DNA from: Hydrogenophaga sp.
GTDB lineage: Bacteria; Pseudomonadota; Gammaproteobacteria; Burkholderiales; Burkholderiaceae_C
NCBI RefSeq assembly: GCF_025699295.1
Contig: NZ_JAILWB010000006.1
Coordinates: 1-64,000 of the forward strand
Direction of reading: 5' to 3'
Length of the DNA stretch: 64,000 nucleotides
The notes beneath the pieces are model-generated. The model saw nothing but the letters and a program-made list of their open reading frames with translations. It had not been told where the DNA came from and did not search any database. This document shows positions 1 through 10,710 of this stretch, in pieces (position 1 is the first letter of the stretch; each line of letters opens with the position of its first letter). Both the position numbers and the translations under genes were made by a program.

Positions 1-106
1 TTTCCAGGACCCGCCGGCCATCGCAAGACGCCCCCCAAATGGGGGTAGGTGGGTGTGGGGCGGTGGTAGGGGGTAATCAAGTATTCATTCCAAAGGTTGA
101 CCCAGC
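1..106. other. G-rich leader with short C/G hairpin
   Basis: No gene is visible here. A C-run at 31-36 faces a G-run at 41-45 across AAAT, so a short hairpin can form. Four G-runs of three or more (41-45, 51-53, 57-60, 69-73) follow one another on the plus strand, which is the pattern of a possible G-quadruplex, although one loop is 8 nt. It lies directly upstream of the first small gene. Whether this is the 3' end of an upstream Rhs-type locus or a regulatory leader cannot be told from the window. Confidence 0.4.
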
Positions 107-361
107 ATGGATAGTCAAACGAAAGCTTGCCCTTGGGGCCCAATCGAAGATTTTCGGACACTCGATGAGTTCGAAAGATTCGTAGCATGGATGCAGGGAC
201 AAGTGGGGGCGGGCGCCGCGAAGGAAGTTCCCGTGACGATTCCGTATGTTGGCGCTTCGAGCTTCACCGAGAAGTGGTACGTGCATGTCGCAAGCGGCGG
301 GGTCTGGTGCGTCGCGTCGCCGGGTGGGCCTTTCACAGGCATCTTCGAGCCAGCTCGGTGA
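107..361 (+). CDS. small immunity-like protein of a polymorphic toxin locus
   Basis: An 84-aa soluble protein rich in aromatic residues, with no signal peptide or membrane segment. The core (about residues 15-80) has a FERFVAWMQ helix, a PYVGAS turn, and an ending in GPFTGIFEP. From memory, short proteins with this pattern occur beside Rhs-type toxins in proteobacteria, so an immunity role is suggested by its look and by the toxin-tip fragments that follow at once. No family name can be given. The start has no good Shine-Dalgarno sequence. It could also be an intact orphan whose cognate toxin tip is lost. Confidence 0.55.
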   Translation: MDSQTKACPWGPIEDFRTLDEFERFVAWMQGQVGAGAAKEVPVTIPYVGASSFTEKWYVHVASGGVWCVASPGGPFTGIFEPAR

Positions 362-371
362 AGGGTGGATA

Positions 372-561
372 CCCGAATCAACGAATTTCGCTGTCCGCGA
401 TGAGTACATCGTGCTAAAGCCCTTCAAGGTGGAAGAAAGCAGGGTCATGCCATGGTTCGGGCAACAGGGGATGGGAATTCAGTATGAAACCAGTAAAGGC
501 GTGGAAAAAAACCATACAAAAACTCCTTGAAGATAAATTTCTAGAAGAGGTCTCACCATGA
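372..561 (+). pseudogene. frameshifted C-terminal tip of a TNT-type toxin (unit 1)
   Basis: One frame encodes the hallmark C-terminal stretch of TNT (tuberculosis necrotizing toxin, DUF4237) domains: a YIVLKPFKV strand followed by PWFGQQGMGIQY at about 450-485. The reading then has to slip by one base near 486-490 to continue as KPVKAW...LLEDKFLEEVSP, which ends at a TGA (559-561) overlapping the ATG of the next gene. An ATGA overlap is typical of toxin-immunity pairs. No start codon or N-terminal part of the catalytic domain is present, so this is a displaced toxin tip and not a working gene. NAD glycohydrolase activity is known for the family and not expected here. Confidence 0.7.
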
Positions 562-917
562 AATTTAGAAGCATTGAAGTTGCGGAGTACGTCGCCGACG
601 ATTTCGAGCGTCCATTGAGTACGCTTAACCAAGCGGGACTGGATCGTGTCTATTTTCTTGTCAAGAAGGCCTTGGCCGACATTGAATGGCCAGAATGGGA
701 GGTGGCAGGACGACGATTTCATTCCAAAAATGGAAACGAGCCTTTTGGCTTCGAAGACGTGAACGGCAAGCTCTACATCTATTCGGAGGAGCGCGGGATA
801 CGCAGTGCGATCGCAATTTTCAAAGATGATCATCTTGCAGCAAAGTATTTCGTCTGGTTGATATCAAAGGGAGAACGTTCGATCAATTGGGATCTATTTC
901 CAGACAAGTTGCCTTGA
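558..917 (+). CDS. putative immunity protein to TNT-type toxin (intact copy)
   Basis: A 119-aa soluble acidic protein, the only intact copy of a family seen three times in the first 2.3 kb. It starts at the ATG inside the ATGA overlap with the toxin tip, with AGAAGAGG upstream as a ribosome site. Conserved features across the three copies are EYVADxFxRPL near the N-terminus, W-P-x-W-E in the middle, and IYxExRGxRSxIAxFK...AAKYFVWL near the C-terminus. Position directly after a TNT tip supports a neutralising role for the cytosolic NAD-consuming toxin; this is inference from context. It may still protect against TNT effectors from neighbours although its own toxin is broken. Confidence 0.65.
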   Translation: MKFRSIEVAEYVADDFERPLSTLNQAGLDRVYFLVKKALADIEWPEWEVAGRRFHSKNGNEPFGFEDVNGKLYIYSEERGIRSAIAIFKDDHLAAKYFVWLISKGERSINWDLFPDKLP

Positions 918-1257
918 ACGCGTGGCCGAGTTGCTTCAAGCCGAGGTCATTAGCACAGGCCACGGCAGGGCCATGGTTGCAATTCACTACACAATAAGCA
1001 GATATTGCCAGTGCCGAAGGAACATCTCAAACCCCAGTGCATCACCGGCGACAGACCTCATATCGACACAAACTAAAAGCTTCTATGGAGCGAGTTCGGC
1101 GTTGATCGGCATAGCACACGCTGCGCCTGCGTGTCTGATCCGCGGCATGGAAACCAATGAGCAGACTATAGATGCGTATCACCCAACGAAACAGTGAGCA
1201 GGGAAACTGCGATGTCTCATCTTCAGTTGCCCGGGATAAGCAGTACATATCGATGGA
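918..1257. other. non-coding or decayed stretch between toxin units
   Basis: About 340 bases separate the intact immunity gene from the second toxin remnant. GC content is visibly lower than in the core genome. A 91-codon open frame at 922-1197 starts inside the stop context and has no recognisable domain or ribosome site. I regard the stretch as decayed toxin or linker sequence; nothing in it can be named. Confidence 0.4.
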
Positions 1258-1490
1258 ATGATGGTTCAGGACGCTGCTCTCCTACCCAATGCTTTAGAGC
1301 GTTTGGCTCAGCCAGCAGAGCAAAGAGCATCGCCTGATACAACTGACCTTGCAATTCGAGACGAATGCATCATTGCCAGACCATTCAAGGTTGAAGAAAG
1401 TCGATCAATGCCTTGTTTTGGTCAATCTGGAATGGGGCTTCAGTACGAAACGTTCACTGGTGCAAAAATGCCAGTCTCGGAAGTTGTCCT
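1258..1490 (+). pseudogene. TNT-type toxin tip remnant (unit 2)
   Basis: The open frame carries the same C-terminal TNT block as unit 1: an RPFKVEESRSMP strand followed by CFGQSGMGLQYE, then TFTGAKMPVS. The normally conserved tryptophan before FGQ is cysteine here. Beyond about 1490 the frame loses similarity to the toxin and runs into what was an immunity gene, so a deletion has removed the toxin end and immunity start. There is no N-terminal catalytic part. Confidence 0.65.
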
Positions 1491-1526
1491 GACTGTGAAA
1501 TCAATGATGGTGAGATTAGGTAAAAA

Positions 1527-1682
1527 AATGACAAATTTTATGTTTACTCAAAGCAGCGCGGGAATCGCAGCGTTATTGCGATATTTAAGGATGGCCATAT
1601 GGCCAAAAAATACTTTGCATGGCTAGTCTCAGAAGGAGAAAAATCAATAGACTGGCCGCTTTTCTTGAAGATGTTGCGTTAG
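1527..1682 (+). pseudogene. truncated immunity gene remnant (unit 2)
   Basis: Reading from 1527 to the TAG at 1680-1682 gives the C-terminal third of the same immunity family as 558-917: NDKFYVYSKQRGNRS, VIAIFKDGHM, KKYFAWLVSEGE and SIDWPLF. An in-frame TAA at 1521-1523 stands immediately upstream and the N-terminal two thirds are missing. This is the second, deleted copy, joined to the unit 2 toxin remnant. Confidence 0.65.
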
Positions 1683-1790
1683 CAGAGCGGCGCGCCACTT
1701 GCGGAGCAAGAGATGCACGCATAAACCACATAAACACAACATGACTGCAGGCTCGCGTGCGCCCTTCACAATTAGCCGCACCGACCCCAA

Positions 1791-1862
1791 ATCAAATCGG
1801 AAATGAAGAGGGTGATCAATGAATTTGTTGGAACAAATTATCTGAAAAGGGTGATCCCATGA
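1791..1862 (+). pseudogene. TNT-type toxin tail remnant (unit 3)
   Basis: A short stretch ending at TGA 1860-1862 reads SEMKRVINEFVGTNYLKRVIP, matching in position and character the tail of unit 1 that ends LLEDKFLEEVSP. As in unit 1, the stop overlaps the next gene's ATG (ATGA at 1859-1862). The conserved FGQ-QY block is not found upstream. The call rests mainly on the parallel with unit 1. Confidence 0.45.
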
Positions 1863-2237
1863 GCATGAAAGCCATTTTTTGTTCCCGAATATGTCGCCGA
1901 CGAATTCAACCGCCCGCTTGAGCACCCTAGTGAACGCCCAAATGCAGTTGGACTCAGCATTGCACGCGTCTACCGACTGATAGCGGAAGCTCTGAAAGAC
2001 ATCTCTTGGCCAGACTGGGAAATAGAAGGCCGCATGTATCACTCTCCAAACGCCATAGAGCCGTATGGAATTGAATGCACGGACGGCAAGTTCTACATAT
2101 ATGCTGAACAACGTGGTCAACGAAGTCCCATTGCTGTTTTTAAAAGCGCCCATATGGCAGCAAAGTATTTTGTGTGGCTGGTGTCCGGGGAGAAGGCAAA
2201 AATAGACTGGTCGTTATTCCTCGACATGGAACCTTGA
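1859..2237 (+). pseudogene. frameshifted immunity gene (unit 3)
   Basis: Third copy of the immunity family. The ATG at 1859 opens MSMKAI, but a run of six T (1875-1880) puts the rest out of frame; with five T it would continue VPEYVADEFNRPL, matching the intact copy. From 1881 to the TGA at 2235-2237 the downstream frame is open and covers the whole remaining protein (ISWPDWEIEG, GKFYIYAEQRGQRS, AAKYFVWLVSGE). It is therefore damaged by one base only. A slippage-prone T-tract could allow some in-frame product, but that is speculation. Confidence 0.65.
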
Positions 2238-2332
2238 AAGGAAAGCTATTCGTCCTACGCACGTCAAATAGGAAGGTTATCGACGATATTCCGGCACCTC
2301 GCTTCCGTCAAAGCACGACAAGGTTCGATTTC

Positions 2333-2983
2333 ATGACATCAACAATACAAGCGCAACCCATTGCAGTCGAAGAGGGCGCCCGATTTTTTGAAATCGCGGT
2401 CAAACATTTCGTCATGGATCCCACCGGCATCCCTGCTGAGTCCTGCCTAGCATGTGCCGCCTGGATGGCCGGCACACTGTTGTTCCGATTGGAAGTAAAC
2501 CCTGAAATCGATGCGCCACGGGGTAGTATCGTGTTAAACGAGGGTGTCAACCAACGCCTGCCCGAACTTGCTCACTTCGTTACCAAGCATGCTAGCTATG
2601 GAATGGCTCCAGACCCCGATATCGATAGAGCCAACCCAAAGGGCAGTTCACCAAAGTTGCGCTTTTCACTCGCGGATACGCAGGACATTTTGGACCCGAT
2701 CTACCTAAGCTACGCCAAGCGGAGCGACCTTACAGCAGAACAGACACTGCAAGCTGCTGTGCTCGCCACGGCTCTACTTGCCGGCAAAGCTCGACGCGTG
2801 TTGGGGCTTGCACTGGTCACACACATTGCGCTTCATTGCATGAGTGAAGCCAGCAAGACGGTCGCTAGAAGGCCGCAAAAGCACGATGAGTATGAGGAGC
2901 ATTTGTGGCGATTTAACAGCGTCCTGCCCAAGATCACTTTTTTGCAAAGGGTCAGGAGAAGCTTTCGTCAGTTGCTCCACTGA
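2333..2983 (+). CDS. protein of unknown function, 216 aa
   Basis: Not recognised. The start at ATG 2333 is chosen because upstream codons in this frame lie over the immunity remnant. The protein looks soluble and mostly helical, with a central alanine/leucine-rich helix (about residues 140-180, LQAAVLATALLAGKARRVL) and no signal peptide. Two cysteines (ESCLACAAW) fall near residue 43. Base use is lower in GC than the core genes to its right, so it belongs with the accessory patch. In such loci an unrelated downstream gene is often another immunity or accessory protein; no direct evidence supports that here. Confidence 0.6.
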   Translation: MTSTIQAQPIAVEEGARFFEIAVKHFVMDPTGIPAESCLACAAWMAGTLLFRLEVNPEIDAPRGSIVLNEGVNQRLPELAHFVTKHASYGMAPDPDIDRANPKGSSPKLRFSLADTQDILDPIYLSYAKRSDLTAEQTLQAAVLATALLAGKARRVLGLALVTHIALHCMSEASKTVARRPQKHDEYEEHLWRFNSVLPKITFLQRVRRSFRQLLH

Positions 2984-3061
2984 AATTACCCGTAAACAAG
3001 TCACAAATAACCCACAAAAAACAGATTCAATGCGCACCCAAGTGTGGAATACAGTCCCCCC

Positions 3062-3766
3062 ATGGACCACAAGCCACTCCGCGCCGTTCTGTTTGACGCC
3101 TATGGCACGCTGTTCGACGTCTACAGCGTCGGGCTGCTGGCCGAGCAGCTCTTTCCCGGGCAGGGGGCGCGGCTGGCCACGCTGTGGCGGGACAAGCAGA
3201 TCGAATACACCCGGCTGGTGACCACCAGCAACCACGGCGCGCACTACCGGCCGTTCTGGACGCTGACGCAGAACGCGCTGGCCTATGCCATCAAGGCGAT
3301 TGCGCCCGAGGCGCGTGGTGACGGGTGGCCGGCGTTCGAGGAGCGCGCGGGCCGCTTGATGAACCAGTACCGGCACCTGTCGGCCTTTCCCGAGAACCGC
3401 GAGGTGCTGCAGGCGCTGCGCGAGCGCGGCATCGTCACCGGCATCCTCTCCAACGGCGACCCGGAGATGCTGGGCATCTCGGTGCGCAGCGCCGGGCTGG
3501 AAGGCCTGCTGGACCACGTGATCAGCGTGGACGGCATCCGCAAGTACAAGACCGCCCCCGAGGCCTATGCCCTGGGCGAGCAGGCCACCGGCCTGGCGTG
3601 CGCGCAGATCGCTTTTGTCAGCAGCAACGCCTGGGACGCACTGGCCGCGACCTGGTACGGCTACCGCACGCTGTGGGTGAACCGGCTGAACCTGCCGTTC
3701 GAGGAGCTGGGCACGCAGCCGCACCGCATCGGCACGAACCTGCGCGACGTGCTGGAGATGCTGTGA
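3062..3766 (+). CDS. HAD-type (S)-2-haloacid dehalogenase
   Basis: A 234-aa cytosolic hydrolase of the haloacid dehalogenase superfamily, type II. The nucleophile is Asp12 in [10 protein letters not shown]. An arginine at about residue 43 ([12 protein letters not shown]), the LSNGDP motif near residue 128, a lysine in KYKTAPEAY, and [10 protein letters not shown] near the end are the expected active-site set of L-2-haloacid dehalogenases (release of halide from 2-haloalkanoates). ATG 3062 is preferred over the one at 3044 because it places the strand-1 motif at the normal distance. It is 52 nt upstream of malate synthase and may be co-transcribed. The real substrate may be another small phosphoester or halide. 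Confidence 0.85.
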   Translation: MDHKPLRAVLFDAYGTLFDVYSVGLLAEQLFPGQGARLATLWRDKQIEYTRLVTTSNHGAHYRPFWTLTQNALAYAIKAIAPEARGDGWPAFEERAGRLMNQYRHLSAFPENREVLQALRERGIVTGILSNGDPEMLGISVRSAGLEGLLDHVISVDGIRKYKTAPEAYALGEQATGLACAQIAFVSSNAWDALAATWYGYRTLWVNRLNLPFEELGTQPHRIGTNLRDVLEML

Positions 3767-3818
3767 ACGCCCACCTGCCACGCCCACACCTGTTTTCTTC
3801 TCTCTACTGGAGCTTTCC

Positions 3819-6044
3819 ATGACACAACGCACCACGATCCACGGCCTGAAGGTGGCCACCGAGCTGTACGACTTCATCAACCAGCAGGTGCTGCCCGGCA
3901 CCGGCGTGAACGAAGCGGCGTTCTGGAAAGGTTTTGACGCCATCGTGGCGGACCTCGCGCCGAAGAACGCGGCCCTGCTGGGCGAGCGTGACCGCCTGCA
4001 GACCGAGCTGGACACCTGGCACAGCGCCAACCCCGGCCCGATCCGCGACATGGTGGGCTACCGCAAGTTCCTGGAAACCATTGGCTACCTGGTGCCCGAG
4101 CCCAAGAAAGTGAAGGCGACCACGAAGAACGTGGACGACGAGCTGGCCGTGCAGGCCGGCCCGCAGCTGGTGGTGCCGATCCTGAACGCGCGCTACGCGC
4201 TCAACGCGGCGAACGCGCGCTGGGGCTCGCTGTACGACGCGCTCTACGGCACGGACGTGATTGCCGAAGACAAGGGCTGCGGCAAGACCGGCCCCAAGGG
4301 CGGCTACAACCCCAGGCGCGGTGCCAAGGTCATTGAATACGCGCGCCACGTGCTGGACCGTTGCGCCCCGCTGAAGAAGGGCTCGCACGTCGGCTCGACC
4401 GGCTACAAGGTCAACAAGGACGGCGAGCTGGTGGTGGGCCTGGCCGAGGGCGGCACGAGCAAGCTGGCCGACAAGTCGCAGTTCGTGGGTTACCAGGGCG
4501 ATGCCAAGGCCCCCAGCGCCGTGCTGCTCGCGCACAACGGCCTGCACCTGGAGATCCAGATCGACCGCGGCACGCCCATCGGCAAAGGCGACGCGGCCGG
4601 CGTGAGCGACCTCGTGGTGGAAGCCGCGCTCTCCACCATCCTGGACCTGGAAGACTCGATCGCCGCGGTGGACGCGGAAGACAAGGTGCTGGCCTACCGC
4701 AACTGGCTCGGCATCCTGCAGGGCACGCTGACGGAGTCCGTCACCAAGGGCGGCAAGACCTTCACGCGCGGCCTCAACGCCGACCGCGAATACACCGCGC
4801 CCAACGGCAAGAAGAACGCGGTGCGGCTGCATGGGCGCTCGCTCATGTTCCTGCGCAACGTGGGCCACCTGATGACCAACCCGGCCATCCTCTGGGGCGC
4901 GCCCGGTTCCACGGAACTCAAGGAGATTCCCGAAGGCATCATGGACGCGATGGTGACCACCGCCATTGCCTTGCACGACCTCAAGCGCACGAAGAAGGAC
5001 GCGATCCGCAACTCGCGCAAGGGCTCGGTCTACATCGTCAAGCCCAAGATGCACGGCCCGCGCGAAGTGGCGTTTGCCGCCGAGCTGTTCGGCCGCGTGG
5101 AACAGGTGTTGGGCCTGCCCGAAAGCACGGTGAAGCTTGGCATCATGGACGAGGAGCGCCGCACCTCCGTCAACCTCAAGGCCTGCATTGCCGCGGCCGC
5201 CAGCCGCGTGGCCTTCATCAACACCGGCTTCCTGGACCGCACCGGCGACGAGATGCACACCGCCATGCTGGCCGGCCCCATGGTGCGCAAGGGCGACATG
5301 AAGGCCAGCGCCTGGATCCAGAGCTATGAGAAGAACAACGTGATCGTGGGCCTGGCCTGCGGGCTGCGCGGCAAGGCGCAGATCGGCAAGGGCATGTGGG
5401 CCATGCCCGACCTGATGAAGGCCATGCTGGAGCAGAAGATCGGCCACCCCAAGGCCGGCGCCAACACCGCCTGGGTGCCCAGCCCCACCGGCGCCACGCT
5501 GCACGCGCTGCACTACCACCAGGTGCTGGTGTCGGACGTGCAGAAGTCGCTGGAGAAGATCGACGCCACCGCCGAGCGCGACAACCTGCTCACCGGCCTG
5601 CTGACCATTCCCGTGAGCAGCAACCCGAACTGGAGCGCCGCCGAGAAGCAGCAGGAGCTGGACAACAACGTGCAGGGCATCCTGGGCTACGTGGTGCGCT
5701 GGGTGGACCAGGGCGTGGGCTGCTCCAAGGTGCCCGACATCCACAACGTCGGCCTGATGGAAGACCGCGCCACGCTGCGCATTTCCAGCCAGCACATCGC
5801 CAACTGGCTGCACCACGGCATCGTGACCGAGGCGCAAGTCACCAAGACCTTCGAGCGCATGGCCGCCGTGGTGGACGGCCAGAACGCCGGCGACCCGCTG
5901 TACCAGAAGATGGCTGGCAACTTCAAGACCAGCAAGGCCTACCTGGCCGCGCTGGACCTGGTGTTCAAGGGCAAGGAACAGCCGAGCGGGTACACCGAGC
6001 CGCTGCTGCATGCGTGGCGGTTGAAGGTGAAGGCTGCGGGCTGA
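3819..6044 (+). CDS. glcB: malate synthase G
   Basis: A 741-aa enzyme condensing glyoxylate with acetyl-CoA to malate, in the glyoxylate and glycolate pathway. Length and sequence fit the monomeric G isoform (about 720-740 aa). Visible features include the N-terminal [16 protein letters not shown], the glyoxylate-binding stretch [13 protein letters not shown] near residue 270, TLRGLN-type [10 protein letters not shown], and [15 protein letters not shown] near residue 445. CTGGAG lies just before the ATG. A strong terminator follows at 6061-6085. No glycolate oxidase genes are next to it in the window. Confidence 0.95.
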   Translation: MTQRTTIHGLKVATELYDFINQQVLPGTGVNEAAFWKGFDAIVADLAPKNAALLGERDRLQTELDTWHSANPGPIRDMVGYRKFLETIGYLVPEPKKVKATTKNVDDELAVQAGPQLVVPILNARYALNAANARWGSLYDALYGTDVIAEDKGCGKTGPKGGYNPRRGAKVIEYARHVLDRCAPLKKGSHVGSTGYKVNKDGELVVGLAEGGTSKLADKSQFVGYQGDAKAPSAVLLAHNGLHLEIQIDRGTPIGKGDAAGVSDLVVEAALSTILDLEDSIAAVDAEDKVLAYRNWLGILQGTLTESVTKGGKTFTRGLNADREYTAPNGKKNAVRLHGRSLMFLRNVGHLMTNPAILWGAPGSTELKEIPEGIMDAMVTTAIALHDLKRTKKDAIRNSRKGSVYIVKPKMHGPREVAFAAELFGRVEQVLGLPESTVKLGIMDEERRTSVNLKACIAAAASRVAFINTGFLDRTGDEMHTAMLAGPMVRKGDMKASAWIQSYEKNNVIVGLACGLRGKAQIGKGMWAMPDLMKAMLEQKIGHPKAGANTAWVPSPTGATLHALHYHQVLVSDVQKSLEKIDATAERDNLLTGLLTIPVSSNPNWSAAEKQQELDNNVQGILGYVVRWVDQGVGCSKVPDIHNVGLMEDRATLRISSQHIANWLHHGIVTEAQVTKTFERMAAVVDGQNAGDPLYQKMAGNFKTSKAYLAALDLVFKGKEQPSGYTEPLLHAWRLKVKAAG

Positions 6045-6060
6045 CCCGGCATTCACTCAA

Positions 6061-6085
6061 AACGGCGCCTTCGGGCGCCGTTTTT
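6061..6085 (+). terminator. rho-independent terminator after glcB
   Basis: AACGGCGCC (6061-6069), a TTCG tetraloop (6070-6073), GGCGCCGTT (6074-6082), then Ts. It is a perfect 9-bp stem 17 nt after the glcB stop. Confidence 0.9.
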
Positions 6086-6115
6086 CATGGCGCCGTTGGG
6101 TAACATGCACCCCAC

Positions 6116-6143
6116 ACGCCGGCCCGCCCCAGGCCGGCGTTTT
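6116..6143 (+). terminator. terminator-like hairpin in the hsdM leader
   Basis: ACGCCGGC (6116-6123) pairs with GCCGGCGT (6133-6140) and is followed by TTTT, ending 20 nt before the hsdM ATG. It could be a second terminator isolating glcB or an attenuator in the restriction operon leader; the sequence cannot decide. Confidence 0.5.
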
Positions 6144-6163
6144 CCTGCTCCCACAAAGTCCGC

Positions 6164-8762
<2,599 letters not shown>

Positions 8763-8770
<8 letters not shown>

Positions 8771-10061
8771 GTGGCCGACGCGCGCGCTCAGTGAACTGGC
8801 TGACATCCGGATCAGCAACGTCGACAAAAAGTCGGCTGCAGGGGAAAAGCCCGTACGTCTGTGCAACTACATGGACGCCTACTCGAACGACTACATCCGG
8901 TCAGACATTGAGTTCATGGAGGCAACCGCGAGCGCATCGGAAATTGCCCGGTTCTCTGTAGCTGCGGGCGATTTGGTCCTCACAAAGGACTCCGAAACGC
9001 CTGACGACATTGGCATCCCCGCTGTGGTCATGGATCAAGTTGACGATCTCGTCTGTGGCTACCACCTTGCGTTGCTGAAGACCAGACTGGAGCTGGTTGA
9101 TCCGGTCTATCTCTGCAAACAGTTGAGTACCTCGCGAGTTGCACAGTATTTCGGTCAACGTGCGACTGGCTCCACCCGATACGGGCTCCCGAACCGGGCG
9201 CTCGCCACTTTTCATATTCCCGTTCCGCCGCTGGCTGTTCAGAGAACCATCGCCCGCGTTCTTCAAACCATCGACACCGCCATCGAAAAAACCGAAGCCC
9301 TGATCGCCAAGCACCAGCAGATCAAGGCCGGCCTGATGCACGACCTGTTCACCCGCGGCGTACTGCCCAACGGCCAACTCCGCCCACCCCGCAGCGAGGC
9401 GCCAGAGCTGTATCAGGAAACGGCGATGGGGTGGATTCCCAGAGATTGGTCATTGCACCGCTGCGCTGATCTTTGCACTCGTATCTGTGTCGGCATCGTG
9501 ATCCAGCCCACTCAGTACTACGTTGAAGAAGGCGTTCCGGCTCTGAGGTCGGCCAACGTTCGGGAGGAAGGCATTGACCCGAGCAACTTCGTCTACATCT
9601 CTGCCAGCGCCAACCGGCAGTTGGCAAAAAGCCAGCTCAAGGCAGGCGACATTGTTTCAGTGCGTACCGGTTATCCGGGAACGAGTGCCGTTGTGCCGCA
9701 AGAGTTCGAAGGAGCGAACTGCATCGACATCCTTATCTCGACACCTGGCGAAAAGGTCCGCTCCGACTACCTCTGTGACTGGATCAACTCATCGTTTGGC
9801 AAAGAGCAAGTCCTCAGACAGCAAGGCGGGATGGCGCAGCAACATTTCAACGTCGGAGAAATGCGCGAACTGTTGGTCGCACTGCCCGATCTGGACGAGC
9901 AAAGCAGGATCCGCGAGAAGCTGGAAGCTGTCACCCATACGCTGGCAGTCGAACGAGCAAGATTGGAAAAATTCCGCGTGCAGAAACTCGGCCTCATGCA
10001 AGACCTGCTCACCGGCCGCGTCCTTGTGCCCGTCGATGAACCGGAGCCCGTGCATGCCTGA
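8763..10061 (+). CDS. hsdS: type I restriction-modification specificity subunit
   Basis: A 432-aa DNA-recognition subunit. Two target-recognition domains are visible, each followed by a conserved region: [34 protein letters not shown] (residues about 140-180) and [24 protein letters not shown] (about 365-390), each leading into a helix ending in [11 protein letters not shown] or [13 protein letters not shown]. The two halves differ, so a bipartite asymmetric site is expected. The start is the ATG in the ATGTGTGA overlap with hsdM. It overlaps darT by 8 nt (ATGCCTGA). Confidence 0.93.
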
Positions 10062-10710
10062 CGACTATTCCACGTTACTGAACCCAGAGAGGGCGCTCAT
10101 CTTCCGGATCATTCACCGGGCCAATCTGCCCTGGGTACTGGACCATGGGCTGCACTGTGGCAACGGGGCTATGAAAGCCCCGCAGTGGGTGAGCATCGGC
10201 AACGCGGAATTGATCGACAAACGCGCGCACCACCCGGTCAACGCTCCTCCTGGCGGGGTGCTCAATGACTACGTGCCGTTCTACTTCACACCCTTCTCAG
10301 TGATGATGCACAACGTCAACACCGGCTGGAACGGGGTAAAGCAGCATCCCAAGCGGGACATCCTGATCCTGGTTTCCAGCCTGCTCCGCATTCAGGCGCT
10401 GGGCCTTCGGTTCTTGTTCACCGACAGTCACGCCAACAACAGCCTGGCCCAGTTCTATAGCGATCTGGCTGAAATCGGGGCCGTTGACTGGAAACTGCTT
10501 CAGGCACGCGACTTCAAGCGCGACCCAATCAACGACCCGAACAAGGTCAGCCGCTACCAGGCCGAGGCGCTGGTGCACCAGCATTGCCCCATAGAGGGTT
10601 TGTCAGGGATCGTCTGTTACCCAGGGGGTGCGAAAATGGAAGCTGAACAGGCGCTGGCAGCTCGGGGTTTGCACCTGCAGGTGGTTGAACGCTCAGGGTG
10701 GTACTTCTGA
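10054..10710 (+). CDS. darT: DarT-type DNA ADP-ribosyltransferase toxin
   Basis: A 218-aa protein matching the DarT/DUF4433 family, which uses NAD+ to ADP-ribosylate bases in single-stranded DNA and so blocks replication. Family landmarks are [18 protein letters not shown] (residues 16-33, NAD-binding side), [13 protein letters not shown] near residue 73, FTDSHAN near residue 127, and YQAEALV near residue 170, whose glutamate (about 171) is the expected catalytic residue. Start ATG 10054 overlaps the hsdS stop; its stop shares one A with the darG ATG (TGATG). Location inside a type I restriction operon points to anti-phage defence. Confidence 0.88.
   Translation: MPDDYSTLLNPERALIFRIIHRANLPWVLDHGLHCGNGAMKAPQWVSIGNAELIDKRAHHPVNAPPGGVLNDYVPFYFTPFSVMMHNVNTGWNGVKQHPKRDILILVSSLLRIQALGLRFLFTDSHANNSLAQFYSDLAEIGAVDWKLLQARDFKRDPINDPNKVSRYQAEALVHQHCPIEGLSGIVCYPGGAKMEAEQALAARGLHLQVVERSGWYF

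Noticed and set aside
922-1197. 91-codon frame between toxin units
   Set aside because: No ribosome site, no recognised domain, and it lies in decayed sequence.
3804-6056. Open frame of 750 codons antisense to malate synthase
   Set aside because: It mirrors glcB codon bias in a high-GC genome, is rich in H/Q/V/A/G and has no domain. The sense gene is certain.
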